In this document: piece after piece, positions 1-6,469 of the stretch
How the letters are laid out: each line of letters starts with the position of its first letter
Numbering within the stretch: the first letter of the stretch is position 1
NCBI GenBank assembly: GCA_015490435.1
Contig: WFXV01000111.1
Span: forward strand, 1 to 16,020
Length of the DNA stretch: 16,020 bases
Reading direction: 5' to 3'
Origin: Thermaceae bacterium
GTDB taxonomy: Bacteria > Deinococcota > Deinococci > Deinococcales > Marinithermaceae
The notes under the pieces: generated by a model
Databases searched by the model: none
What the model was told of the DNA's origin: nothing
The model's input: the letters and a program-made list of their open reading frames with translations, nothing else
Translations under genes and position numbers: made by a program

Positions 1-328
1 GCACCCAGGCGGCGAAGGCGAGGAGGAGCACCCCGAGCACGCGCCTTAGGGTGGCCTCGGGGAGCGCGACCAAGAACCGGGTGCCGAGCACGATGCCGAC
101 GGCGTAGGGCAGGGCGGCCGCGAGGTCCCGGCGGGGGTTCAGGTGGCGGCGCACCAAGAAGAGCATCGGGAGGTTGGCGAGAAAGAGCAGGAAGGCGGTG
201 GCCGGCACCACCGTCTTCAGGGGGAGGAAGAGCGACCAGAGGGGCACCAGGAAGAGGGCCGGGCCGAAGCCCGTCACCCCCTTTACGAAGAAGGCGAAAA
301 GCGCCACGAGGTTCAGGACGAACGCCAC
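1..328 (-). CDS. TauE/SafE-family membrane permease, partial (5' end only)
   Basis: The reading frame is open on the minus strand from a GTG at 328-326 to the left edge, giving about 109 residues of N-terminal sequence. The translation is almost entirely hydrophobic, with VKGVTGFGPALFLVPL near residues 15-30. This resembles the first repeat of the TauE/SafE (sulfite/organosulfonate exporter, DUF81) family, in which a G-x-G-F-G-type motif sits in the first transmembrane segment. Roughly three transmembrane segments are visible (about residues 4-14/20-34, 37-58 and 72-108). A short basic loop, RRHLNPRR, lies between the last two, as is usual in this family. The GTG is chosen because no ATG lies upstream in frame and a TAGGCT -10-like box ends 7 nt before it. 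Substrate cannot be inferred. It is divergent from the FetB-like gene with only 36 bp between the starts. The missing C-terminal half makes the family call good but not certain. Confidence 0.75.
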   Translation of the reverse strand, partial: MAFVLNLVALFAFFVKGVTGFGPALFLVPLWSLFLPLKTVVPATAFLLFLANLPMLFLVRRHLNPRRDLAAALPYAVGIVLGTRFLVALPEATLRRVLGVLLLAFAAWV

Positions 329-334
329 GGGAAA

Positions 335-359
335 AAGCCTACGACGCCGGCGTAGGCTT
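335..359. promoter_or_regulatory. Inverted repeat with facing -10-like boxes between divergent tauE-like and fetB-like genes
   Basis: Perfect 9-bp arms AAGCCTACG (335-343) and CGTAGGCTT (351-359) flank a 7-nt spacer. Each arm carries TAGGCT, a TANNNT-type -10 box. On the plus strand it is 353-358, ending 6 nt before the ATG at 365. On the minus strand it covers 341-336, ending 7 nt before the GTG at 328. This fits two divergent, near-leaderless promoters sharing one operator. On the minus strand the stem is followed by five T, so it also looks like a terminator, but nothing upstream on that strand would need one. No convincing -35 box is seen on either side. Confidence 0.5.
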
Positions 360-364
360 GGGGT

Positions 365-1063
365 ATGGCCGAGATCCCGCTCCCGAGGCTCCTCTACCCG
401 CTCCTGCTGGCGGCGGCGGTGGCGTTTTTGTACCTGCGCTGGAGCGGGGACCGCCGCACCCCCTGGGTCGCGATCCGGCGGATGCTGGTTCAGCTTTTGC
501 TGGTGGGCTACGTCCTCGCCTACATCTTCCAGGCCCGGGAGGCCTACGTGGTCTTCGGGGTGCTCCTGGTGATGGCGGCGGCGGCGGGCTGGATCGGGCT
601 CCGCACCGCGATCCAGGAGCGGAGGTGGCTCTATCCCTACGCCCTCCTCGCCATCTTGCTGGGGGCGGGGAGCGCCCTTTTCGTGGCGGTGCTCCTCGTG
701 CTCCGGCCCGAGCCCTGGTTTTCCCCCTCGGTCTGGATCCCGCTCGGGGGGATGGCGTTTTCCAACGGGATGAACGCGGTGAGCCTGGCGGCCGAGCGCT
801 TCTTCACCGAGCTCGGCGAGGGGCGGGCGCTCGAGGTGGCCCGCCGGACCGCCTACAAGGCTGCGCTCATTCCCGCCACCAACGCGCTCTTCGCCGTGGG
901 GTTGGTCTCGATTCCGGGACTGATGACCGGCCAGATCCTGGCCGGGGTGAGCCCGCTCGTCGCCGCCCGCTACCAGATCCTGGTGATGCTGATGGTCTAT
1001 TCCGCCGCCGGAATGAGCGCAGCGCTCTTTTTGCTTTTCGCCAGGGGCCGGGGGATGCCGTGA
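365..1063 (+). CDS. fetB: FetB-like (YbbM/UPF0014) ABC transporter permease, putative iron exporter
   Basis: This 232-residue protein has about seven hydrophobic segments and matches the UPF0014/FetB family over its usual length. The strongest marker is the conserved block at residues 179-208, with SIPGLMTGQILAG followed by SPLVAARYQILVM. GMAFSNGMNAVSLAAERF (129-146) is a second family block. In E. coli FetB is the membrane subunit of FetAB, which is thought to export iron and protect against peroxide stress. Its ATPase partner FetA (YbbL) normally sits next to it but is not in this window, since the upstream gene is a divergent permease and the downstream genes are a toxin-antitoxin pair. 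The ATG at 365 has only a short GGGG run (360-363) upstream, and a TAGGCT box ends 6 nt before it, so the mRNA may be leaderless. Iron as substrate is inferred from the family. Confidence 0.85.
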   Translation: MAEIPLPRLLYPLLLAAAVAFLYLRWSGDRRTPWVAIRRMLVQLLLVGYVLAYIFQAREAYVVFGVLLVMAAAAGWIGLRTAIQERRWLYPYALLAILLGAGSALFVAVLLVLRPEPWFSPSVWIPLGGMAFSNGMNAVSLAAERFFTELGEGRALEVARRTAYKAALIPATNALFAVGLVSIPGLMTGQILAGVSPLVAARYQILVMLMVYSAAGMSAALFLLFARGRGMP

Positions 1064-1070
1064 GCGGAAG

Positions 1071-1085
1071 GACCGGAGCCCGGTC
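1071..1085 (+). terminator. Possible terminator hairpin after fetB
   Basis: GACCGG (1071-1076) and CCGGTC (1080-1085) form a 6-bp stem with a 3-nt loop, 7 nt after the fetB stop. GGAA (1066-1069) and TTCC (1089-1092) could extend it across an internal loop. No T-run follows, so intrinsic termination is uncertain. Confidence 0.3.
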
Positions 1086-1109
1086 TGATTCCGGGGATGC
1101 TCGTTTCGG

Positions 1110-1139
1110 TTGGTAATGTACGGCTGAATGCCGTACAAT
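1110..1139 (+). promoter_or_regulatory. Promoter of the toxin-antitoxin module
   Basis: TTGGTA (1110-1115) as -35 and TACAAT (1134-1139) as -10 are separated by 18 nt. The -10 differs from TATAAT at one base. The ATG of the antitoxin gene is 16 nt downstream, behind a strong Shine-Dalgarno run (AAGGGGAGGAG, 1143-1153). This transcript has a leader, unlike several others in the window. Confidence 0.6.
1117..1137. promoter_or_regulatory. Operator of the toxin-antitoxin module (inverted repeat)
   Basis: TGTACGGC (1117-1124) and GCCGTACA (1130-1137) are perfect 8-bp arms around a 5-nt spacer. The repeat fills the promoter spacer and overlaps most of the -10 box. This is where a ribbon-helix-helix antitoxin is expected to bind for autorepression, so the adjacent DUF1778 protein is the likely ligand. 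No second copy was seen in the window. Confidence 0.65.
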
Positions 1140-1155
1140 CCGAAGGGGAGGAGCC

Positions 1156-1422
1156 ATGCCCAAGACAGCGCGGTTGGACCTTCGCTTGGACCCCGAGCAC
1201 AAGGCCCTCATCGAGAGGGCCGCGCGGGTGAGTGGTGCCTCGGTGAGCGAGTTCGTGGTGGCGCACGCCCTCGAGGCCTCCCGCCGGGTACTGGCCGAGC
1301 ACCAACGCATGGAGCAGATCCAAGTCACTGAGGCCGCATTCGAGCGCCTGGTCGCCGAGCTCGAGCGGCCGGCCAGGGTCGTGCCCGGGCTGCTCGAAGA
1401 GCTTAAGAAGGCCGAGCGGTGA
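1156..1422 (+). CDS. DUF1778-family (TacA-like) ribbon-helix-helix antitoxin
   Basis: The product is an 88-residue, highly charged protein. Residues 4-35 (ARLDLRLDPEHKALIERAAR then SGASVSEFVVAHA) have the DUF1778 ribbon-helix-helix pattern: a beta-strand RLDLRLD, helix A and helix B starting at S-V-S-E-F. The C-terminal half (about 50-88) is the part that in TacA-type antitoxins wraps around and blocks the acetyltransferase toxin. The following GNAT gene overlaps it by 4 nt (GTGA), the standard arrangement of these modules. The antitoxin-toxin complex probably represses its own promoter through the inverted repeat at 1117-1137. The ATG is well supported by the strong ribosome binding site 2 nt upstream of the start. 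Length and order match the family, and both partners look intact. Confidence 0.9.
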   Translation: MPKTARLDLRLDPEHKALIERAARVSGASVSEFVVAHALEASRRVLAEHQRMEQIQVTEAAFERLVAELERPARVVPGLLEELKKAER

Positions 1423-1943
1423 TCGAGCTGCCCCTGCGCGTAGAGCCGCTTGGCCCCCACCACGATCGGGCGTCCTTTTCTTCGGGTGAGCCCAGCCTTG
1501 ACGAATACATCCGCCGATTTGCGGGTCAGGACACGCGGCTTAACTTGACCCGCTGCTTCGTGCTCGTCCACGAAGACGAGCCCCAACGCATCCTGGGCTA
1601 CTACACCCTCTCGGCGGCTTCCGTGGTTCCCCGGAAAGCTCCTGGAAAGCTGGCCAAAGTCCGGCGGTATCCCGAGATCGGCGCCCTGCTCCTCGGGCGT
1701 TTTGCGATCGATCGCCGATTCCAGGGGAGAGGGCTTGGGCGCAAGTTGCTTTTGCACGTGCTCTTTCACGTCGCCGCCTTAGGCGAGGAGGCGGGTTTTG
1801 CGCTCTTGCTCGTGGACCCTTTGGACGAGGAAGCCGAAGCTTTCTACCGCAAGTTTGGTTTTGCGCCTCTCCCGGGCGAGAGGCGAATGTACCTTCTGCT
1901 AAAAGACCTTCGGGCCACGCTGACGGCTTTCGAGCGCGGTTGA
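1419..1943 (+). CDS. GNAT acetyltransferase toxin (TacT-like)
   Basis: This 174-residue protein is a GNAT acetyltransferase of the toxin branch that acetylates the amino acid on charged tRNAs and so stops translation (known for TacT, AtaT and ItaT). Visible features in order are FSSGEPSLDEYIRR (20-33), the typical N-terminal signature; LGYYTLSAASV (59-69); LLGRFAID (91-98); the acetyl-CoA-binding loop QGRGLG (102-107); and AFYRKFGF (141-148) with Tyr143, matching the conserved tyrosine of the family. The GTG start at 1419 lies inside the antitoxin stop (GTGA), implying coupled translation. Base composition is unlike its neighbours: by hand, 58% GC at 1501-1560 and 55% at 1801-1860, against 72% at 2221-2280, which points to recent acquisition. 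Which tRNA is attacked cannot be read from the sequence. Confidence 0.9.
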   Translation: MIELPLRVEPLGPHHDRASFSSGEPSLDEYIRRFAGQDTRLNLTRCFVLVHEDEPQRILGYYTLSAASVVPRKAPGKLAKVRRYPEIGALLLGRFAIDRRFQGRGLGRKLLLHVLFHVAALGEEAGFALLLVDPLDEEAEAFYRKFGFAPLPGERRMYLLLKDLRATLTAFERG

Positions 1944-1988
1944 GTTGAAGGTCCCGCCAGTCGCCGCGAAACGGCCCTCAGGGGTTGT

Positions 1989-2675
1989 TTAGAGGGCAAG
2001 CAGTTCCTTGACCCGGGGGTCTTTTACGAGCTCCCGCATGGGGCCCTTGAGGCGGACCTCGCCGGTCTCGAGCACGTAGCCGCGGTCGGCGAGGCCGGCA
2101 GTAAAGGCGAGGTTTTGCTCCGCGAGCAGGATGGGCATCCCCTGGGCCTTGAGCTCGGCCACGGTCTCGGCGATGGCCTTGACCAGGATGGGAGCGAGCC
2201 CCTCGGTGGGCTCGTCGAGCAGGAGCAGGCGCGGGTTCGTGACCAGGGTGCGGGCGAGGGTGAGCATCTGCTGCTCGCCGCCCGAGAGGTAGCCGCCGGA
2301 GCGGTGCTCGATCTCGGCGAGACGGGGGAAGAGCTCGTAAACCCGTTCGATCGTCCAGGGTCCGCCGGGGCGGGCGGCGAGCTCGAGGTTTTCCCGCACC
2401 GAGAGCTCGGGGAAGATGCGCCGCTCCTCGGGCACGTAGCCGATCCCGAGCTGGGCCCGGCGATAGGCGGGGAGCTCGGTAATCGGGCGGTCCTCGAGGA
2501 GGACCTCGCCCGAGCGCGCGGGCAGAAGGCCGATCAGGGTCTTGAGCAACGTGCTCTTGCCGGCGCCGTTTCGGCCGAGGAGGGCGACGACCTCGCCCTT
2601 TTTGAGCTCGAGCTCCACCCCGTGCAGCACCTGGATGCGGCCGTAGCCGGCGGAAAGGCCCTTAGCCTTGAGCAT
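1989..2675 (-). CDS. livF: Branched-chain amino-acid ABC transporter ATPase LivF
   Basis: One of the two cytoplasmic ATPases of the HAAT-type importer. Counting from the ATG at 2675 it has 228 residues: Walker A GRNGAGKST (34-42), signature LSGGE (130-134), Walker B LLLLDEP (150-156), and AEQN (186-188 region), where LivF proteins carry Gln instead of the switch His. It is the last gene of the five-gene operon and overlaps the end of livG by 14 nt. A GTG two codons upstream (2681) is an alternative start. The ATG is preferred because LivF proteins begin directly with the M-L-x-x-x-x-L pattern and a G-rich run (GGGGGG) lies just upstream. The 45-bp convergent gap to the toxin gene contains no good terminator. 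Confidence 0.93.
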   Translation of the reverse strand: MLKAKGLSAGYGRIQVLHGVELELKKGEVVALLGRNGAGKSTLLKTLIGLLPARSGEVLLEDRPITELPAYRRAQLGIGYVPEERRIFPELSVRENLELAARPGGPWTIERVYELFPRLAEIEHRSGGYLSGGEQQMLTLARTLVTNPRLLLLDEPTEGLAPILVKAIAETVAELKAQGMPILLAEQNLAFTAGLADRGYVLETGEVRLKGPMRELVKDPRVKELLAL

Positions 2676-3411
2676 GGCCACCCCCCAGGAAGGCCTCGAT
2701 CACCCGCGGGTCGCGCTTGATCTCCTCGGGCTCGCCCTCGGCCAGCACCTCGCCCTGGTGCAGCACGGTGATGCGGTCTGCGAGGCGGAGGACGGCGTCG
2801 GTGTCGTGCTCGGTGAAGAGCAAGGTAAGCCCGAGCCGGCGAAGAAGCCCCTCGATGAAGGCCACCATCTGCCGCCGCTCGGCCCGGGAGAGCCCGGCGA
2901 GGGGCTCGTCGAGGAGCAGGAGCTCGGGGTCCCCGGCCAGGCTCATGGCGATGTCGAGCCTTTTGAGGTCCCCGAGGGGGAGCTCGGCGGCGGGACGGTC
3001 GGCGACCGATTCCAGCCCCACCCAGCCGAGGAGCTCCTCGGCCCGGGCTGCCTCGGCCTCGAAGGCGGCGAGCGGCCGGGCCCGGTGGACGCCCCCCTTT
3101 AGCCCGAGGAGCGCGAGCATCAGGTTTTCCCGCGCGGTCATGCTGAGGAAGGCCTGGGCCCGCTGGAAGGAGACCCCCACCCCCAGGCGCACGATCTTCG
3201 GGGTGGGGAGGTGGTGGATCTTCTGCCCCCGTAGCCGCACCTCGCCCCCATCCGGTCGGTAGCGGCCGACGATGACGTTGAAGAGGGTGGTCTTGCCGGC
3301 GCCGTTCGGGCCCACCAGGGCGTGGAAGCTCCCCTCTTTCACCCGGAGTGAGACCCGGTTCAAAGCGAGAAAGCCGCCAAAGGTTTTGGTGACCTCCCTA
3401 ACCTCGAGCAT
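2662..3411 (-). CDS. livG: Branched-chain amino-acid ABC transporter ATPase LivG
   Basis: Second ATPase of the importer, 249 residues from the ATG at 3411. Walker A is GPNGAGKTT (34-42), a Q-loop FQ is at 82-83, Walker B LLLLDEP at 164-170, and the switch His is in TEHD (His202). The signature is LPLGD (144-148) rather than LSGGQ. Degenerate signatures of the form xxYGD/xxLGD are normal for LivG, so this is not a defect. A frame upstream of 3411 is open for 43 more codons, but that part is a low-complexity shadow of livM. The ATG at 3411 has GGGAGG a few nt upstream and starts with MLEVREVTKTFGG, as the family does. Its start overlaps the end of livM by 14 nt and its end overlaps livF. Confidence 0.93.
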   Translation of the reverse strand: MLEVREVTKTFGGFLALNRVSLRVKEGSFHALVGPNGAGKTTLFNVIVGRYRPDGGEVRLRGQKIHHLPTPKIVRLGVGVSFQRAQAFLSMTARENLMLALLGLKGGVHRARPLAAFEAEAARAEELLGWVGLESVADRPAAELPLGDLKRLDIAMSLAGDPELLLLDEPLAGLSRAERRQMVAFIEGLLRRLGLTLLFTEHDTDAVLRLADRITVLHQGEVLAEGEPEEIKRDPRVIEAFLGGGHAQG

Positions 3412-4300
3412 CCCGCCTCCCGAGCAAGCCCGCAAGCCCCCGTGGGAAGAAGAGCACCAAAAAGAGCAGCACCAGGCCCAAGACGAGCGGCCAGTACTCG
3501 GTGCGGGCCTGGACGAAGGCCCCGAGCTCGACGAAGGCAAGCGCCCCGAGCGCGGGGCCCAGAAGGTGCTCGCTGCCGCCTAAGATCGCGGCGATGATCG
3601 CCTCCGCCGACTTGGTCCAGTAGAGGAAGTCGGGGAAGGCCGAGCGCTGCCAGGCCACCTGCAAGAACCCGGCCACCCCGGCGAGCGCCCCCGAGATCAC
3701 AAAGCCAAGGAGCCGGAGTGCAAAGGGCGAAAGCCCGATCGCCTCGGCCCGGGCCTCGTTGTCGCGCACCGCCCTTAGCGCGTAGCCGAGGGGGGAGCGG
3801 TCGAGCCGGTAGAGGAAGTAAAGGCCGGCCGCAAGCAGGGCCAGGGCGAGGTAGTAAAGTCCGGCGGCGCTGGTTGCGAAGCTCCCCACCGGGATGCCGG
3901 GGATGCCGTTATCCCCGCCGGTGAAGGCGTACCACTTGTGGACGATGGCCCAAAGCAGCTGGGCAAAGGCAAGCGTCAGCATGGTGAAGTAGATGCGGCT
4001 CGTGCGCACCGAGAAAAACCCGATCACGAGGGCGAAAAGCGCGGCCACCAGGACGGCAGCCGGAAGCGTCAGCAGGTAGGGCCAGCCCGCCTTGGTGACG
4101 AGTAGCGCGGTGGTGTAAGCGCCTGTGCCGAAGAAGGCCGCGTGGCCGAAGGAGAGCAACCCGAGCTGGAAAAAAACCAGGTTAAAGGCGCTGGCAAAGA
4201 GCGCCAGGATGAAGCCCTGGGTGAGGACCTCGACGGGGTAGCGGGGCAGGAAGAGCGGTAGGAGTAGCAGGATCAAAAGGGCGGGTAGCCAAACGCGCAT
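3398..4300 (-). CDS. livM: Branched-chain amino-acid ABC transporter permease LivM
   Basis: A 300-residue inner-membrane permease. Family marks are LSFGHAAFFGTGAY (49-62), TGGDNGIPGIP (127-137) and the cytoplasmic coupling segment around GYALRAVRDNEARAEAIGL, which contacts the ATPases. Hydrophobic segments run nearly throughout, as in the LivM family, and length is slightly short compared with E. coli LivM because there is no long N-terminal extension. The ATG at 4300 has GGGAGG upstream, and the gap to livH is 9 nt. It forms the heteromeric membrane channel with LivH. Confidence 0.93.
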   Translation of the reverse strand: MRVWLPALLILLLLPLFLPRYPVEVLTQGFILALFASAFNLVFFQLGLLSFGHAAFFGTGAYTTALLVTKAGWPYLLTLPAAVLVAALFALVIGFFSVRTSRIYFTMLTLAFAQLLWAIVHKWYAFTGGDNGIPGIPVGSFATSAAGLYYLALALLAAGLYFLYRLDRSPLGYALRAVRDNEARAEAIGLSPFALRLLGFVISGALAGVAGFLQVAWQRSAFPDFLYWTKSAEAIIAAILGGSEHLLGPALGALAFVELGAFVQARTEYWPLVLGLVLLFLVLFFPRGLAGLLGRRDARG

Positions 4301-4309
4301 GGCGCCTCC

Positions 4310-5197
4310 CTAAGTGCGGACCACCGGCGGCCGGCCCAAGAGCCCCCAGGGCCGGACCAAGAGCACGACGGCCATCAAGAGGTAGACGAAGGCGATCGAG
4401 AACTCGGGCCAGATCATCACCCCAAAGGCCTGGATCTCGCCGATCAAGAAGGCCCCGAGCAGCGAGCCCCAGATGCTCCCGAGGCCCCCCACCACCACCA
4501 CGATGAAGGCGCTGATCACCGCTTCCACCGCCACCCCGGGGCTGACCGTCTGCATCGGCAGGGTGGCTGCCCCGCCGAGGACGGCAAGGGCGATGCCGAG
4601 GGCGAAGACCCCGGTCAGGAGGCGGGGTACCGGGACCCCGAGGGCCTCGAGCATCTCCCGGTCCTGGGTCACCGCCCGGATCCATAGCCCCACCCGGGTG
4701 CGCTTCAAAAAGAGCCAAAGCAGCACTGCCACCGCCGCCGCTAGCAGGATCTGGACCAGGTAGTAGGCGGGGAAGGGCGCGCCCAGAATCCAGACCGGCA
4801 TCGCGAGCGCCGAGGGCGGCCCCAGGGACTTGTAGGCGGAGCCGAAGAGGATCTTCACCCCGTCCTCGATGACGAGGAGGAGGGCGTAGGTGAGCAGGAT
4901 CTGGTGGTGCTCCGGGCGGGGGTAGACCGGCCTTAGAAAGATCCGCTCGACCAGGGCGCCGAGCACCAGGCCGATCGCCACCACCACCGCCATGCCCCAC
5001 CAAAGCCCCTCGGGGTCGCCGCGGGCCACCCAGTAGAGCAGGTAGGCCCCCAGCATGTAGAAGGAGCCGTGGGCGAAGTTCACGATCCCGAGGGCGCCGA
5101 AAATTAACGAAAGCCCCACCGCCAGCAGAAAGAGCGTGCTGGCGGTGGCGAGCCCGGTGAGGAACTGCTGGACGAAGAAGCCGAGGTCAAGTTCCAT
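4310..5197 (-). CDS. livH: Branched-chain amino-acid ABC transporter permease LivH
   Basis: A 295-residue inner-membrane permease. GIVNFAHGSFYMLGAY (37-52) is the LivH signature, and VVVVGGLGSIWGSLLGAFLIG in the C-terminal third is the second conserved block. About eight hydrophobic segments are visible. The ATG at 5197 begins the conserved N-terminus but has no clear Shine-Dalgarno sequence: the preceding bases (CTTCTTCTCGCC) are pyrimidine-rich. A strong GC hairpin (5212-5234) sits between it and the upstream binding-protein gene, so livHMGF are probably expressed below the level of the binding protein. Confidence 0.92.
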   Translation of the reverse strand: MELDLGFFVQQFLTGLATASTLFLLAVGLSLIFGALGIVNFAHGSFYMLGAYLLYWVARGDPEGLWWGMAVVVAIGLVLGALVERIFLRPVYPRPEHHQILLTYALLLVIEDGVKILFGSAYKSLGPPSALAMPVWILGAPFPAYYLVQILLAAAVAVLLWLFLKRTRVGLWIRAVTQDREMLEALGVPVPRLLTGVFALGIALAVLGGAATLPMQTVSPGVAVEAVISAFIVVVVGGLGSIWGSLLGAFLIGEIQAFGVMIWPEFSIAFVYLLMAVVLLVRPWGLLGRPPVVRT

Positions 5198-5211
5198 GGC
5201 GAGAAGAAGGC

Positions 5212-5234
5212 GGGGCGGGGGAGGCCCCCGCCCC
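5212..5234 (-). promoter_or_regulatory. GC-rich intergenic hairpin between binding-protein gene and livH
   Basis: GGGGCGGGGG (5212-5221) and CCCCCGCCCC (5225-5234) form a perfect 10-bp all-GC stem with a 3-nt loop, 8 nt after the stop of the binding-protein gene and 14 nt before livH. No T-run follows it on the transcribed strand, so it is more likely a partial terminator or 3'-end stabiliser that sets the ratio of binding protein to permease than a full stop. A pairing this strong would be very stable even in a thermophile. Confidence 0.6.
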
Positions 5235-5242
5235 CTGTTGCG

Positions 5243-6424
5243 CTACTTCGCGCACTTCGTCGGGTAGATCGTGTCCTTGGCCTGCACCACGATGATGGGA
5301 TCGAGGATGGCGAAGGGGTAGTCCGGCGTCAGCTTGGTGTAGCCCCAAACCAGGTCCTCGAAGACCTGGTGGTCGGCGGGGCGCATCCACTTGAGCCCCT
5401 CGATGGACTCGAACTTGAGCCCGCCGTCGGCCTCGAAGGCGGCCTTGACGGCGTCGGGGTCGGTGGAGCCCGCCTTCTTGATGGCAGCGGCCAGCATCAT
5501 CAGCCCGGAGTAGGCCTCACCGGCGTTGTAGGAGGGGTAGTGGCCGAACTTCTCGTAGTACTTCTTGACGAAGGCCTGGTTCTTCTCGGTCTTGGGGTAG
5601 AGGAACCAATAGCGGGTGCCGACGAGGAGCCCTTCGGGGGCGTTCTTGCCCAGGGGCTCGAGCGCCTGCAGCGCGCCGCCGGTGGGGTTGACGTAGAACT
5701 TGATCGACTTGAAGAAGCCGTAGGGGATCGCCTGCTTGGCGAAGGTGACGAAGTCGCCGCCCCAAAGCGAGCTGAAGACCGCCTCGGGCCGGGAACGCAT
5801 CAGCGCGGTGATGTAGGAGGAGTAATCGGAGGAGCCGAACTTGGGCCACTGCTCGCTGACCGCCTCGACGTCGGGTTTGAGCTCTTTAAGCCGGGTGATG
5901 AAGTCCTCCCAGCTAACCCGGCCGAACTCGTAGTCGGGGCCGATGTTGGCCCAGCGCTTGTAAGGCTTCTTGGCGGCGAAGGCGGCCGCCGCCCAGGAGT
6001 CCATGCGGGCGTTGTTCGAGGTGCGGAAGACGTAGGGGAGGCACATCTCGGTGAGCCGCGGGGTGGCGGCGTGGGTGACGATGAGCGGCACCTTGTACTC
6101 GTTGGCCACCGGGGCCACCGCGAGGCTGACTGAGCTCGAGTCGATGCCGAAGAGGAAGTCCACCTTTTCCTCGAGGATCAGCCGCTTCGCTTCCCGCACC
6201 GCCTGGTCGGGCTTGCCGTGGTCCACGAAGATCAGCTCGATGGGGCGGCCGAGCAGGCCGCCGGCGGCGTTGATTTCCTCGGCGGCGAGGCTCGCGCCTT
6301 CCTTCGAGGCTTGGCCGTAGTTGGCGAAGTTGCCCGAGAGGATGTAGAGCGCCCCGATCTTGATCGGCTCAGCCGCGAACGCGAGACCCAAAAGGCCGAG
6401 CATGAGGATGGCGAGTCGCTTCAT
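5243..6424 (-). CDS. Branched-chain amino-acid ABC transporter substrate-binding protein (Peripla_BP_6, LivJ/LivK type)
   Basis: A 393-residue exported binding protein that heads the operon. Residues 1-18 (MKRLAILMLGLLGLAFAA) form a signal peptide ending before EPIKIGALYILSG. There is no lipobox cysteine, so it should be a soluble periplasmic protein. The Peripla_BP_6 fold is marked by IKIG at the mature N-terminus, the EEINAAGGLLGRPIEL block (49-64) and AYSGLMMLAAAIKKAG (304-319). Only two cysteines are present, Cys128 and Cys391 (three residues from the C-terminus). The ATG at 6424 is chosen over a longer open frame reaching 6718 because it gives a clear signal peptide and has AAGGAGG 8 nt upstream. 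A TATAAT box lies further up. The ligand is probably leucine/isoleucine/valine, but this family also binds amides, urea and aromatic acids. Confidence 0.92.
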   Translation of the reverse strand: MKRLAILMLGLLGLAFAAEPIKIGALYILSGNFANYGQASKEGASLAAEEINAAGGLLGRPIELIFVDHGKPDQAVREAKRLILEEKVDFLFGIDSSSVSLAVAPVANEYKVPLIVTHAATPRLTEMCLPYVFRTSNNARMDSWAAAAFAAKKPYKRWANIGPDYEFGRVSWEDFITRLKELKPDVEAVSEQWPKFGSSDYSSYITALMRSRPEAVFSSLWGGDFVTFAKQAIPYGFFKSIKFYVNPTGGALQALEPLGKNAPEGLLVGTRYWFLYPKTEKNQAFVKKYYEKFGHYPSYNAGEAYSGLMMLAAAIKKAGSTDPDAVKAAFEADGGLKFESIEGLKWMRPADHQVFEDLVWGYTKLTPDYPFAILDPIIVVQAKDTIYPTKCAK

Positions 6425-6457
6425 ACTCCGTGCCTCCTTTCCGTTTTTAACGTTCTC

Positions 6458-6463
6458 ATTATA
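6458..6463 (-). promoter_or_regulatory. -10 box of the branched-chain amino-acid transporter operon
   Basis: On the minus strand the sequence is a perfect TATAAT, 33 nt upstream of the binding-protein ATG, leaving a leader of about 25-28 nt with an AAGGAGG ribosome binding site. No good -35 is present at 17-18 nt (the bases read GGGCAT/GGGGCA). That region is covered by the palindrome at 6470-6491, suggesting activator-dependent or repressed expression. Confidence 0.6.
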
Positions 6464-6469
6464 CGGAGG

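Noticed and set aside
335..359. Rho-independent terminator on the minus strand (stem followed by five T)
   Set aside because: No minus-strand gene lies upstream that would need it, and it would stop transcription directly before the tauE-like start codon. The symmetric -10 boxes explain the repeat better, though attenuation is not excluded.
867..1769. A 300-codon minus-strand frame across fetB and the toxin-antitoxin genes
   Set aside because: It runs through three well-supported plus-strand genes and their promoter, and its product is low-complexity Arg/Ser/Pro with no domain.
1944..1988. Terminator between the toxin gene and livF
   Set aside because: Only tiny stems such as CCCT/AGGG are present; nothing convincing in either direction.
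3412..3540. 43-codon N-terminal extension of livG
   Set aside because: Low-complexity Ser/Trp/Cys sequence overlapping livM; the ATG at 3411 has a good ribosome binding site and gives the family's normal N-terminus.
3775..3972. Short open frames inside livM, livH and other genes
   Set aside because: They are other-frame shadows without start-site signals or recognisable domains.
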